Origin: Fundicoccus ignavus
GTDB taxonomy: Bacteria > Bacillota > Bacilli > Lactobacillales > Aerococcaceae
Reading direction: 5' to 3'
DNA length: 64,000 nucleotides
Assembly: GCF_009659375.1 (NCBI RefSeq)
Contig: NZ_WJQT01000002.1
Location: 214,912-278,911, forward strand
This document shows positions 1 to 9,041 of this stretch, one piece after another. Position numbers and translations under genes: made by a program. Each line of letters opens with the position of its first letter. The stretch's first letter is position 1. The notes under the pieces were generated by a model that saw only the letters and a list, made by a program, of their open reading frames with translations, was not told the origin of the DNA and ran no database searches.

Positions 1-1620
1 ATTTTCCGAAAAGCAGATACAAATGGTGTTTTTCAATTTGAATCCGATGGTATTCGCCATGTCTTACGGAAATTACAACCGGCTTCGTTCGAAGATATTG
101 TAGCTGTTAACGCATTATTTCGCCCAGGGCCTATGAAACAGATTGATAGTTTCATTCGACGCAAACATGGTGAAGAAAAAATTGAGTATTTACACCCCTT
201 GCTAGAAGATATACTCGCTAATACTTACGGCATTATCGTCTATCAAGAACAAGTTATGCAAATCTGTCAAAAAATGGCAGGCTTTTCACTCGGACAAGCG
301 GATATTTTACGACGAGCAATGGGGAAAAAGCAAGCAGATATTATGGAAAAAGAACGAGAACATTTTATTGAGGGCGCAAAACAGAATGGTATTGATTCAT
401 CTACTGCTGAAAAAGTTTATCAATATATTTATGAGTTTGCGAATTATGGTTTTAACCGTGCCCATGCAGTCGTTTATTCAACACTAGCTTACCAATTAGC
501 GTATTTAAAAGTACATTATCCTTTAGAATTTTATCAAGCATTACTTAATAATGGCCGTTCTAATACCACAACTAGTAATCAATACATACAAGAAGCTAAG
601 AAAAGGCTCAAGAAAATTAAAAGTGTCGACATTAATACGAGCTTATCAGATTTTTCAATCCATAACAGTCAGATACAAGTTGGCTTTGAAGCGGTTAAAG
701 GAATGCGTAAAGATTTAATTCAACATATTATTGACGACCGAAATTTATTGGGCAATTATACAGATCTATTGAATTTTCTGCGTCGTTTGCCGAATAATTA
801 TTTGAAAAGTGAATTTGTTCAGCCTTTAATTGATAGTGGTGCATTTGATGGTTTCGGTTATAATCGAGCAACTTTAACCCATAATTTACCGAAAATGATT
901 CAAAGTGTTGAATTCAGTGGCCAAAATATTAACCTTTTCGCAGAAATTGAACCCAAAGTAACTTGGATAGAAGAGTGGTCAACGAGTGAATTGTTAGAAA
1001 AGGAACAGAATGTACTAGGATTCAACTTAGCTGGTCATCCGCTTGATGACTATCAGGGATATATTGAGCACAACACCAATTTAAATACACTGAGTGCAGT
1101 ATTCGAAATGAAACCCAAACAACGTATTCAAGTTCTAGTATTAGTTAAGGAAGTAAGAGTGATTCGGACTAAAAATAATGATTTGATGGCATTTTTAAAA
1201 GTAAATGATGTCGAAACAGATTTAGAGCTAATTGTTTTTCCGCAACAATATCAACAATATATGGGCTTGATAAAAGAAAATGAAGTGCGGATGATTGATG
1301 GACAGATTAGCTTGAATAAACGAGGTGACAAGCAGATTATTGTAAATCATATTAAAGCAATTGATTTGAAACAGTTAGAGGATAGAGCTATTGAAGTGAC
1401 TAAGTGTTATGTAAAAGTTAGTGATTTTCAAGAAGCTAACTCGCAAATTCAAAAACTAAAGGAGCTAGCACTTGAAAACCCTGGCCCAGCTAATATTATT
1501 TTAGTTAATGATGCGCGACAAACATGGCAGTTTAATTCACCTTATCAAATAAGTTATAGTCAACGTGTACAAAAAGAAGTGAAGTCGTTATTCGGTCATA
1601 ATAATGTTGTATTCAAATAG
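1..1620 (+). CDS. dnaE: DNA polymerase III alpha subunit DnaE, 3' part
   Basis: This is the C-terminal part (about 539 residues) of the replicative polymerase alpha subunit. The reading frame is open from base 1, so the gene begins upstream of the window. The first codons read GVFQFES and then VAVNALFRPGPM, which are family C polymerase palm and fingers motifs. YGIIVYQEQVMQIC and GFNRAHAVVYSTLAYQ follow further on. A helix-hairpin-helix region and an OB-fold (around IQVLVLVKEVRVIRTKN) make up the rest. The lack of a PolC-style exonuclease insertion and the dnaE-pfkA-pyk order match the second, DnaE-type polymerase of Firmicutes, which extends primers on the lagging strand. No clear terminator separates it from pfkA. 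Confidence 0.95.
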   Translation: MFRKADTNGVFQFESDGIRHVLRKLQPASFEDIVAVNALFRPGPMKQIDSFIRRKHGEEKIEYLHPLLEDILANTYGIIVYQEQVMQICQKMAGFSLGQADILRRAMGKKQADIMEKEREHFIEGAKQNGIDSSTAEKVYQYIYEFANYGFNRAHAVVYSTLAYQLAYLKVHYPLEFYQALLNNGRSNTTTSNQYIQEAKKRLKKIKSVDINTSLSDFSIHNSQIQVGFEAVKGMRKDLIQHIIDDRNLLGNYTDLLNFLRRLPNNYLKSEFVQPLIDSGAFDGFGYNRATLTHNLPKMIQSVEFSGQNINLFAEIEPKVTWIEEWSTSELLEKEQNVLGFNLAGHPLDDYQGYIEHNTNLNTLSAVFEMKPKQRIQVLVLVKEVRVIRTKNNDLMAFLKVNDVETDLELIVFPQQYQQYMGLIKENEVRMIDGQISLNKRGDKQIIVNHIKAIDLKQLEDRAIEVTKCYVKVSDFQEANSQIQKLKELALENPGPANIILVNDARQTWQFNSPYQISYSQRVQKEVKSLFGHNNVVFK

Positions 1621-1719
1621 ATTCTATTAATATATCGTTAGATAACATGAAGAATTCGATGAGAGCGACCTCACGTGAAACTTACTTCATTCAAAGCTAG
1701 TTAACTTTCATGAAAATGT

Positions 1720-1748
1720 ATGACATCTCTGGTAATTAGTGGTAGAAT
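1720..1748 (+). promoter_or_regulatory. Probable sigma-A promoter of pfkA-pyk
   Basis: ATGACA (1720-1725) and TAGAAT (1743-1748) are separated by exactly 17 bases, about 50 bases before the pfkA start. I see no convincing cre site here. Confidence 0.6.
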
Positions 1749-1798
1749 AAACCGTGTGTGTGTAATTATTATTAAATTTTATGTTTTGAGGTGAATAG

Positions 1799-2776
1799 AT
1801 GAAACGCATTGCAGTTTTAACAAGTGGTGGAGACGCCCCTGGAATGAACGCTGCTATTCGTGCGGTGGTTGAACAAGGTTTACATCACGGCATCGAAGTA
1901 TGGGGAGTTCGTTTTGGGTACAAAGGTTTAGTTGAAGGAGATTTTATTCCTTTATCTATAGCTGACGTTCATCATAAGGTGAAACGTGGGGGAACAATGT
2001 TGTATACCGCGCGTTATCCAGAATTTAGAGAAGAAGCAACTCAGTTATTAGCGATAGAACAACTGAAAAAGCATGAAATCGATGGTTTGATTGTTATCGG
2101 AGGAGACGGCTCATTTGGGGGTGCGCTAGCTCTTACTAAACTGGGATTCCCAGCTATTGGTATTCCGGGAACGATTGATAATGATATTCCAGGAACTGAG
2201 TATACGATTGGATTTGATTCGGCTATGACTGTAGCTCTAGAAGCAATTGATAATATCTCAGATACAGCAGCGTCACATAACAGAACTTTCGTTGTTGAAG
2301 TTATGGGAAGACACGCTGGTGATATCGCAATTTGGGCTGGTATTGCAGCCGGTTCAGACGCAATTATTATTCCAGAAGAAAGCTATGACATTGCAGATGT
2401 TGCGAGAAGAGTTGACGCAGGTCGTGCTGCAGGTAAAGATTATTCTATGATTGTATTAGCTGAGGGAGTAATGGGTGTCGAAGAGTTTGTGAAACAATAC
2501 AGCGAAGTTGCACCTCACCAAAGTGTACGTGGCGTAACATTATCTCATATTCAACGTGGTGGAAACCCAACGGGTCGAGATCGTGTGTTTGCAACACTAA
2601 TGGGTGCTAAATCAGTAGATTTATTAATTCATGGACAATCAGGAATCTATGTCGGCATTATTAACGAAGAATTAGCCGTTTTTGATATTGTAGAAACATT
2701 AGAGAAAACAAAACATAAAGTTCGCGAAGATTTATATGAATTAAACTTAGAGCTTACAGATCGAATAATAGACTAA
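1799..2776 (+). CDS. pfkA: 6-phosphofructokinase
   Basis: ATP-dependent phosphofructokinase makes fructose 1,6-bisphosphate and is the committed step of glycolysis. The sequence shows the nucleotide-binding GGDAPGMNAAIRA near the N-terminus, GGDGSFGGA, and the catalytic loop PGTIDNDIPGT with its TxDxD residues. GRHAGDIA and RGGNPTGRDR, the effector and substrate region, follow. At 325 residues it is the usual bacterial length of about 320. A GAGGTG ribosome binding site precedes the ATG. The gene is followed after 20 bases by pyk, the conserved pfkA-pyk operon in which the first and last regulated steps of lower glycolysis are co-transcribed. Confidence 0.97.
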   Translation: MKRIAVLTSGGDAPGMNAAIRAVVEQGLHHGIEVWGVRFGYKGLVEGDFIPLSIADVHHKVKRGGTMLYTARYPEFREEATQLLAIEQLKKHEIDGLIVIGGDGSFGGALALTKLGFPAIGIPGTIDNDIPGTEYTIGFDSAMTVALEAIDNISDTAASHNRTFVVEVMGRHAGDIAIWAGIAAGSDAIIIPEESYDIADVARRVDAGRAAGKDYSMIVLAEGVMGVEEFVKQYSEVAPHQSVRGVTLSHIQRGGNPTGRDRVFATLMGAKSVDLLIHGQSGIYVGIINEELAVFDIVETLEKTKHKVREDLYELNLELTDRIID

Positions 2777-2796
2777 TTAAAGGAGCTTCATTATCA

Positions 2797-4554
2797 ATGA
2801 AAAAAACTAAAATTGTATGTACGTTAGGTCCTGCTTCAGATACAACTGAGATCTTAACGGAATTAATTAATGCAGGTATGAACGTTGCGCGTTTCAACTT
2901 TTCACACGGTTCTCACGAAGAACATTTAGAGCGTTTTAACAAATTAAAAGCTGCTCGTGAAGAAACTGGTAAATTAGTAGCTATCTTATTAGATACTAAA
3001 GGACCAGAAATCCGTACGCATGAAATTGAAAACAATCAAGCAGAATTAATTCAAGGAACTACAGTACGTATTGCTATGAATGAAATCATGGGTAATGCTG
3101 AAAAATTCTCAGTTTCTTATCCAGAATTAATTAATGACGTTGAACTTGGTACTAAAATTTTAATCGATGATGGTTTAATTGAATTAAACGTTACAGCGAT
3201 TGATCATGAAAACCAAGAAATTGTTACTGAAGTATTAAACTCAGGAACAATTAAAACTAAAAAAGGTATCAACGTACCGAATACTCAATTGAACTTACCA
3301 GGAATCACTGAAAAAGACGAATCAGACATTCGTTTTGGTGCTAAACAAGGTATTGACTTTGTAGCGGCAAGTTTTGTTCGTCGCGCAAGTGACGTAATGG
3401 AAATTCGTGCAGTTTTAGAAGACGAAGGATGTTATAATGTAAAAATCATTTCTAAAATTGAAAACGAAGAAGGCGTTTCAAATATCGATGAAATCTTAGC
3501 GGTTTCTGATGGTATTATGGTTGCTCGTGGTGACCTTGGAGTTGAAATTCCAACTGAAGATGTGCCAATTGCACAAAAACAAATCATTAAAAAATGTAAT
3601 CAAGCTGGTAAACCAGTTATTACTGCTACACAAATGTTAGACTCAATGCAAAGAAATCCTCGTCCTACACGTGCTGAAGCGGGTGACGTGGCGAACGCTA
3701 TCTTTGATGGTACTGACGCAGTAATGTTATCAGGCGAAACAGCAGCAGGAGATTATCCAGTTGAAGCTGTTAAAACAATGGCAAGTATTTGTTCAAGAAC
3801 TGAAGATGCTTTAGTTGGACAAGATGCATTTACATTAAAAGCTTATGACAATGATGATTTAACTGAAGCAATTGGTCAATCTGTTGGGCATACAGCACGC
3901 AACCTAGGTATTAAAACTATTGTTGCTGCAACTTCTTCAGGGCATACTGCAAACATGATTGCTAAGTATCGTCCGCAAGCACATATTTTAGCAGCTACTT
4001 TTGACGAAAAATCAGCTCGTACTTTAGCACTTACTTGGGGTGTTGAACCATTTGTAATTGAAAAACCAGGTTCAACGGATGAAATGTTAGATTCTGCTAC
4101 AGCGTTATCACAAGAAAAAGGTTACGCTAAAGAAGGCGATTTAATTATCATTACAGCGGGTGTTCCAGTTGGTGAATCAGGAACAACTAACATCATGAAA
4201 ATCCAAGTAATTGGAACTCAATTAGTTAAAGGTCAAGGTGTGGGAAGCGGCAACTTTATTGGGAAAGCTGTCTTAGCTGAAGATGCTAAAACTGCTAATG
4301 AACAAGCTGTTGTTGGTTCAGTATTGGTTGTTAAGTCAACTGATAAAGACTATACACCAGCAATTGAAAAAGCTGGAGCAATTATTGTAGAGCAAGGTGG
4401 AATCACTTCGCATGCAGCGGTAATTGGTTTAGAAAAAGGCATTCCAGTTATTGTAAATGCAGTAGATGCACTAAACAGAATTAAAAACAATGAATTAATC
4501 ACAGTAGATGCACGTCGTGGTGTAGTTTACCGTGGCGCAACAATCAGTATTTAA
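2797..4554 (+). CDS. pyk: Pyruvate kinase with C-terminal phosphohistidine domain
   Basis: Converts phosphoenolpyruvate and ADP to pyruvate and ATP. The TIM-barrel core holds NVARFNFSHG, LLDTKGPEIRT, IISKIENEEG, MVARGDLGVE and PVITATQMLDSM. The Glu in GPEIRT marks the K+-dependent class. At 585 residues it carries the extra C-terminal PEP-utilising domain typical of Bacillales and Lactobacillales (QGGITSHAAVIGLEKGIPV near residues 530-550). Codon use is strongly biased, as expected of a highly expressed gene. An AAAGGAG site precedes the ATG. It is co-transcribed with pfkA. A second, divergent pyruvate-kinase-like protein lies at 52773-54305. Confidence 0.97.
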   Translation: MKKTKIVCTLGPASDTTEILTELINAGMNVARFNFSHGSHEEHLERFNKLKAAREETGKLVAILLDTKGPEIRTHEIENNQAELIQGTTVRIAMNEIMGNAEKFSVSYPELINDVELGTKILIDDGLIELNVTAIDHENQEIVTEVLNSGTIKTKKGINVPNTQLNLPGITEKDESDIRFGAKQGIDFVAASFVRRASDVMEIRAVLEDEGCYNVKIISKIENEEGVSNIDEILAVSDGIMVARGDLGVEIPTEDVPIAQKQIIKKCNQAGKPVITATQMLDSMQRNPRPTRAEAGDVANAIFDGTDAVMLSGETAAGDYPVEAVKTMASICSRTEDALVGQDAFTLKAYDNDDLTEAIGQSVGHTARNLGIKTIVAATSSGHTANMIAKYRPQAHILAATFDEKSARTLALTWGVEPFVIEKPGSTDEMLDSATALSQEKGYAKEGDLIIITAGVPVGESGTTNIMKIQVIGTQLVKGQGVGSGNFIGKAVLAEDAKTANEQAVVGSVLVVKSTDKDYTPAIEKAGAIIVEQGGITSHAAVIGLEKGIPVIVNAVDALNRIKNNELITVDARRGVVYRGATISI

Positions 4555-4569
4555 GAATAAGTACTTTTA

Positions 4570-4661
4570 GGCGATATCTTCCCTTAGGGCATGCTGGTTT
4601 TTTAGTGAGCTGAATCTTTAGCACTAAAACTCTCTATGACTTAGGGGAGGATTCGCCTTTT
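4570..4661 (+). terminator. Long closing-stem hairpin with inner hairpin after pyk
   Basis: GGCGATATCTTCCCTTA (4570-4586) pairs with TTAGGGGAGGATTCGCC (4641-4657), with a small internal loop and two G-U pairs, and TTTTCT follows. The roughly 54-base loop holds a second stem, TTTTAGTG (4600-4607) with CACTAAAA (4622-4629). It can act as the pyk terminator, but it is more elaborate than a simple intrinsic terminator. Confidence 0.6.
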
Positions 4662-4728
4662 CTATTGAAATTAAAAAAGTCATTATCTAAATGCATAAAA
4701 ATTGAAAGAATAAGGGGCAGTGAGGCAC

Positions 4729-5595
4729 GTGGTTAAATATGGAGAAATTGTGACGGCAATCATAACCGATGAAAACGAGAAAGAATACTATGTTCAAAGC
4801 CAAGGTGTAACGTTCGCATTAGCAAAAGCAGATGTAGAAGAACAATTAAAACACGGTGAAGAAGTAGAAGGTATGATTTACGAAACACAAACTGGTAAGA
4901 AAGTTATCCAAATTGATTTGCCGGATATTCGTCCTGGCTATTATGGTTGGGGAACAGTAATTTCAAGTCGTAAAGATTTAGGTGTCTTTGTTGACGTTGG
5001 TCTTAATCATAAGGAAGTAGTTGTTTCGCTTGATGACCTACCTCTTTCAACGCATTTATGGCCTAAGAAAGGCGATCGTCTTTATCTAACGTATTCAGTT
5101 GATGATCGAAATCGCTTCTGGGGGCACATGGCAGATAATGAAAAAATAGCTGAGTTGTTTGTTAAAGCGCCAACTCGTCTAAAAAACCAAGATATTACGG
5201 CAACTGTTTATCAAGTTAAAATGGCAGGTTCTCTTACAATTACAGAAGAAGGTTTCTCAGCATTCTTACATGAGAGCGAGAGACAAACTGAACCAAGATT
5301 AGGACAAGTTCTTCAAGGTAGAGTAGTCGGTGTTCGTCAAGATGGTGGTATCAACATTTCATTGAATCCTCGAGCGCACGAAGCAATTGATGATGATGCT
5401 AAAATGTTAATAGCGGTTTTACAAAAGATGCCAAAGGGCTTTTTACCATTACATGATAAAGCAGATCCTAATGAAATAAAGCTACAATTAGGTATTAGTA
5501 AAGCTCAATTTAAACGTGCGGTCGGAAGTTTGTTGAAAAACAATCTGATTAAGCAAGTAAAAGGTGAAGGCATCTATTTACTTGAAGAGAAATAG
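4729..5595 (+). CDS. cvfB: S1-domain RNA-binding protein CvfB
   Basis: CvfB-family protein (YitL type), an RNA-binding protein that influences virulence gene expression in staphylococci and is conserved in Firmicutes. It has tandem OB/S1-like units: YGWGTVISSRKDLGVFVDVG (about residues 70-90) and LGQVLQGRVVGVRQDGGINISLN (about 190-215). A winged-helix C-terminus follows (LQLGISKAQFKRAVGSLLKN). I place the start at GTG 4729, 11 bases after AAGGGG (4712-4717). The in-frame GTG at 4720 sits only two bases after that site. It is followed after 8 bases by xerD, so the two are probably co-transcribed. Confidence 0.85.
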   Translation: MVKYGEIVTAIITDENEKEYYVQSQGVTFALAKADVEEQLKHGEEVEGMIYETQTGKKVIQIDLPDIRPGYYGWGTVISSRKDLGVFVDVGLNHKEVVVSLDDLPLSTHLWPKKGDRLYLTYSVDDRNRFWGHMADNEKIAELFVKAPTRLKNQDITATVYQVKMAGSLTITEEGFSAFLHESERQTEPRLGQVLQGRVVGVRQDGGINISLNPRAHEAIDDDAKMLIAVLQKMPKGFLPLHDKADPNEIKLQLGISKAQFKRAVGSLLKNNLIKQVKGEGIYLLEEK

Positions 5596-5603
5596 GCGAT
5601 TTT

Positions 5604-6500
5604 ATGTTTGATGATTTAATTGATGAATTCAGTCGATATTTATTAATCGATCAGGGTAAAGCTGAGAATACAATCAAAAGTTATCGTCAGGATTTAACTA
5701 AGTTTACAATTTTTTTAGAAAAACAGTCGATGACAAACATTGAAGAGGTTGATCAACAAACAATACGTCTATTTTTAGCTTATCTAAGAGAAAGTGGTTA
5801 TGCTGCTAGTACTACTAGTCGAATTATTTCGACATTAAAGAAGTTATTTGTATACCTTTTAAAAGAAGGTCGAGTTGAGCTCAATCCTTTAGCGCTAATT
5901 CAAAGCCCTAAAAAAGTTCATCGATTACCCAAAGTGTTAAACATGCAACAGGTTGATGCGTTACTTAATGCGCCTGATACGACAACATCTTGGGGGTTGA
6001 GAGATAGGGCTGTTTTAGAAGTAATGTATGCGACAGGTTTGAGGGTGAGTGAATTAATTGGATTAACAATTGATGAATTACATTTAGACCTTGGTTTTCT
6101 ACAAACAATTGGTAAGGGGAACAAAGAAAGAATCGTGCCCTTAGGAGAAGAAGCAGAATATTGGATGAGTGAATATTTGACGTTAATCCGTCCAAGTTTT
6201 GCTCAAAAATCCAAACAACCTTCATCAGCAGTTTTTTTAACCGAGAGAGGTAATGCTTTTACTCGTCAGGGAATTTGGAAAAATCTAAAAAAATATGTTG
6301 CGTTGGCTAATATTGATTTTGAAGTGTCGCCTCATATGTTGAGACATTCGTTTGCCACACATCTACTAGAAAATGGTGCTGATTTAAGAATGGTACAAGA
6401 ACTTCTAGGACATTCAGATATTTCAACAACGCAAATATATACACATATTACGCAGCAAAGACTTCAAAAAGTTTATCGGAAATATTTTCCCAGAGCTTAA
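5604..6500 (+). CDS. xerD: Tyrosine recombinase XerD
   Basis: Chromosome dimer resolution recombinase of the XerC/XerD family. The N-terminal SAM-like core-binding domain (residues 1-85) is followed by the catalytic domain with ATGLRVSELIGL (catalytic Arg), GKGNKERIVPL (Lys), SPHMLRHSFATHLLENGAD (His-x-x-Arg), LLGHSDISTTQIYTHI (second His and nucleophilic Tyr). Length 298 is standard. It sits in a housekeeping cluster with no attachment site or mobile genes, so it is the chromosomal recombinase and not an integrase. The partner XerC is not in the window. The binding site for ribosomes is weak. Confidence 0.93.
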   Translation: MFDDLIDEFSRYLLIDQGKAENTIKSYRQDLTKFTIFLEKQSMTNIEEVDQQTIRLFLAYLRESGYAASTTSRIISTLKKLFVYLLKEGRVELNPLALIQSPKKVHRLPKVLNMQQVDALLNAPDTTTSWGLRDRAVLEVMYATGLRVSELIGLTIDELHLDLGFLQTIGKGNKERIVPLGEEAEYWMSEYLTLIRPSFAQKSKQPSSAVFLTERGNAFTRQGIWKNLKKYVALANIDFEVSPHMLRHSFATHLLENGADLRMVQELLGHSDISTTQIYTHITQQRLQKVYRKYFPRA

Positions 6501-6528
6501 AAAAAATAATAAATAGGAGGAATTGCAT

Positions 6529-7698
6529 ATGAGTTTTGATCGTATTCATTTAGTTGTTTTAGATTCTGTAGGGATTGGTGAGGCACCAGACGCTGCTGAA
6601 TTTAATGACTTAGGTTCACATACATTAGGGAGTATTGCAGAAACAGCTGGTTTGAAAGTACCTAATATGGTTGAGTTAGGTTTAGCTAACATTGAAAAGC
6701 TGGAAGGTTTAGAGCCTCAAAGTGAAACAAAAGGTTATTGGACAAAGTTACAGGAAGTTTCAGTTGGTAAAGATACGATGACTGGACACTGGGAAATTAT
6801 GGGCTTAAAGATTGAAAAACCATTCCGAGTTTTTCCAGATGGCTTCCCTAAAGAATTATTAGATAAAATTGAGGCGTTTTCTGGAAGAAAAATTGTTGGT
6901 AATAAACCAGCTTCTGGTACTGAAATTTTAGACGAGTTAGGCGAACATCAAATGGCTACGGGTGATTTGATTGTTTATACTTCGGCAGATTCAGTGTTGC
7001 AAATTGCTGCTCATGAAGAGATCATTCCTTTAGAAGAATTATACAAAATCTGTGAATACTGTCGTGAAATTACATTAGAAGAGCCATATATGTTGGGTCG
7101 TATTATTGCACGCCCATATTTAGGGACACCTGGTAATTTCCAACGTACAAGTAATCGACATGATTATGCATTGAGCCCATTTGGTGAAACAACATTAGAT
7201 TTCTTGAAAGAAGCTAACTATGATGTTATTTCAATTGGTAAAATTAATGATATCTTTAATGGTCAAGGTTTAACTGATGGTCATCGCACTACGGACAATA
7301 TGGATGGTGTAGACAAGTTAATTAAAGTAATGCAACAAGATTTTAAAGGGTTGAGCTTCACTAACTTAGTAGATTTCGACGCTGTGTTTGGCCACCGACG
7401 TAACCCAGAAGGATATGCACAAGCTTTGGAAGAATTTGATGGAAGATTGCCAGAAATCTACAGCAATCTAAGAGAGAATGATTTGTTGATTTTAACAGCA
7501 GATCATGGTAATGACCCAACATATGCAGGGACAGATCACACTAGAGAATATGTTCCAATTTTAATTTATAGTCCTAAGTTTACAGAACCGAAAGAATTGA
7601 ACGCTACATATTTTAGTGATATTGCAGCGACAATTTCTGATAACTTCAATGTGAAACAAACAGAGAACGGCTCTTCATTCTTATCACAATTAATTTAA
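6529..7698 (+). CDS. deoB: Phosphopentomutase
   Basis: Interconverts ribose/deoxyribose 1- and 5-phosphates, linking nucleoside breakdown to central metabolism. It is an alkaline-phosphatase-superfamily metalloenzyme. The metal and nucleophile motifs seen are [14 protein letters not shown] at the N-terminus, [13 protein letters not shown] (nucleophile Thr region), and [21 protein letters not shown] near the C-terminus. I choose ATG 6529, which lies 8 bases after AGGAGG (6515-6520). An in-frame TTG at 6523 is too close to that site. It is followed 20 bases later by a purine nucleoside phosphorylase, whose pentose-1-phosphate product DeoB would use. Confidence 0.96.
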   Translation: MSFDRIHLVVLDSVGIGEAPDAAEFNDLGSHTLGSIAETAGLKVPNMVELGLANIEKLEGLEPQSETKGYWTKLQEVSVGKDTMTGHWEIMGLKIEKPFRVFPDGFPKELLDKIEAFSGRKIVGNKPASGTEILDELGEHQMATGDLIVYTSADSVLQIAAHEEIIPLEELYKICEYCREITLEEPYMLGRIIARPYLGTPGNFQRTSNRHDYALSPFGETTLDFLKEANYDVISIGKINDIFNGQGLTDGHRTTDNMDGVDKLIKVMQQDFKGLSFTNLVDFDAVFGHRRNPEGYAQALEEFDGRLPEIYSNLRENDLLILTADHGNDPTYAGTDHTREYVPILIYSPKFTEPKELNATYFSDIAATISDNFNVKQTENGSSFLSQLI

Positions 7699-7718
7699 TA
7701 TAAAGCGAGGAATTTAAT

Positions 7719-8519
7719 ATGTTTAAAGAAACGAAAGATTATTTAGTATCACAGGGAATTACTGAACCTGAAATTGGTTTAATTTTAGGATCAGGTTTAG
7801 GAGAACTTGCAGATGAAATTGAAGATGCAATAAAAATCCCTTACGAAGACATTCCAAATTTCCCAGTGTCAACAGTTGTAGGACATGCTGGACAATTAGT
7901 TTATGGAACTTTGTCTGGACGAAAAGTAATTGCATTACAAGGGCGCTTTCACTACTATGAAGGTTATGATTTACAGACAGTGACTTATCCAGTTAGAGTT
8001 TTTAAAGAATTAGGCGTTAGTATCTTAGTTGTAACAAATGCTGCAGGAGGCGTTAATACATCCTTTGCTCCGGGTGACTTAATGATTATAACTGATCAAA
8101 TTAATTTAACTGGAGAAAACCCATTAATCGGAGCTAATATTGAAGAACATGGGGTTCGTTTTGTTGACATGACGGAAACTTATAGTAAACGTGGGCAACA
8201 ATTATTAAAAGATATTGCAAAAGATTCAGGACTTCACTTGCAACAAGGTGTTTACGCTTGGTTTACTGGTCCAACATATGAAACTCCAGCAGAAATCAAA
8301 TTTGCCCGTACAATTGGAGCTGATGCAGTAGGTATGTCTACTGTACCTGAGGCAATTGTTGGAAAACATTGTGGTATGGAAATTATTGGTATTTCATGTA
8401 TTACAAACTTAGCAGCTGGTATGCAAGCTTCTTTAGATCATGATGAAGTGGTAGATGTTACGACAATTGTTAAGCCTCGTTTTAAAACTTTAATCAAAGA
8501 ATTAGTTAAACGTGCCTAG
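7719..8519 (+). CDS. punA: Purine nucleoside phosphorylase (trimeric class)
   Basis: Phosphorolysis of purine (deoxy)nucleosides to free base and pentose 1-phosphate. GLILGSGLGELAD near the N-terminus is the phosphate-binding loop. VTNAAGGVN, AWFTGPTYETPAEIKF and GADAVGMSTVPE, then ISCITNLAAG with the base-binding Asn, identify the low-molecular-mass trimeric class I rather than the hexameric DeoD type. Length 266 residues is normal. It forms an operon with deoB, and together they complete nucleoside salvage. A short T-rich stretch follows the stop, but no strong terminator hairpin is visible. Confidence 0.95.
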   Translation: MFKETKDYLVSQGITEPEIGLILGSGLGELADEIEDAIKIPYEDIPNFPVSTVVGHAGQLVYGTLSGRKVIALQGRFHYYEGYDLQTVTYPVRVFKELGVSILVVTNAAGGVNTSFAPGDLMIITDQINLTGENPLIGANIEEHGVRFVDMTETYSKRGQQLLKDIAKDSGLHLQQGVYAWFTGPTYETPAEIKFARTIGADAVGMSTVPEAIVGKHCGMEIIGISCITNLAAGMQASLDHDEVVDVTTIVKPRFKTLIKELVKRA

Positions 8520-8537
8520 AGCTTTTTTTCTAAAGAG

Positions 8538-8566
8538 TTGATATTTCAGCTTTTGAGTGCTATTAT
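8538..8566 (+). promoter_or_regulatory. Extended -10 promoter for ribT-scpAB-rluB, inside an inverted repeat
   Basis: TTGATA (8538-8543), 17 bases, TATTAT (8561-8566), with TGC directly before the -10 (8558-8560). The -10 lies in the loop of the perfect inverted repeat CTTTTGAG (8550-8557) / CTCAAAAG (8567-8574), which could be an operator. Confidence 0.65.
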
Positions 8567-8598
8567 CTCAAAAGTAGTATTAAGGGAGGAGGATGAAT

Positions 8599-9024
8599 AT
8601 GCTAATACGTTCTAAGAATAAAAACGAAAAAATTGTTTTGGGGCTATTATCTTATACTTATGACGATAATGTTAAGTCCGAAGTTTTAAAAGAGCTATTA
8701 GAGACTTATCGTAATGATGATAAGCGCGAAATCTATTTATATAAAGATGAAGCTTCAGGAAATTATGTCGGAGTTATGGCTGTTGAACATAATCAATCCT
8801 CAGTAACCAAAAATGAAGAAGAACTATCAATTCACGATAATATTATGATTCAAAGAGTAGCTGTGATACCATCTTTCAGAAATGAAGGTATTGGTTATGG
8901 ATTATATTCTGATTTAAGAGAGCTTTATCCTGATGCCACAATTATTGGAACGACTACTAATGAAACAGTGGATTTAGTATCAAAGTGGGCTCAGCAATAT
9001 AATGATGAGCACGAAAATGATTAA
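8599..9024 (+). CDS. ribT: GNAT-family acetyltransferase RibT
   Basis: Matches RibT, a GNAT-fold protein of unresolved substrate encoded in or next to riboflavin operons and upstream of scpA in Firmicutes. The N-terminus MLIRSKNKNEKIVLGLLSY resembles the Bacillus RibT start, which together with AGGAGG six bases upstream decides for ATG 8599 over ATG 8593. The acetyl-CoA loop is seen as IQRVAVIPSFRNEGIGYGLY (about residues 92-111, R-x-x-G-x-G/A type). Other riboflavin biosynthesis genes are absent here, and the only vitamin B2 function nearby is the transporter ribU at 11481. It leads the scpA-scpB-rluB operon. Confidence 0.82.
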   Translation: MLIRSKNKNEKIVLGLLSYTYDDNVKSEVLKELLETYRNDDKREIYLYKDEASGNYVGVMAVEHNQSSVTKNEEELSIHDNIMIQRVAVIPSFRNEGIGYGLYSDLRELYPDATIIGTTTNETVDLVSKWAQQYNDEHEND

Positions 9025-9041
9025 TTTAAAAGAGGATAGAC

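Noticed and set aside
5604..6500. Tyrosine recombinase as a sign of a mobile element
   Set aside because: Sequence and context match chromosomal XerD; no attachment repeats, excisionase or cargo genes are nearby.
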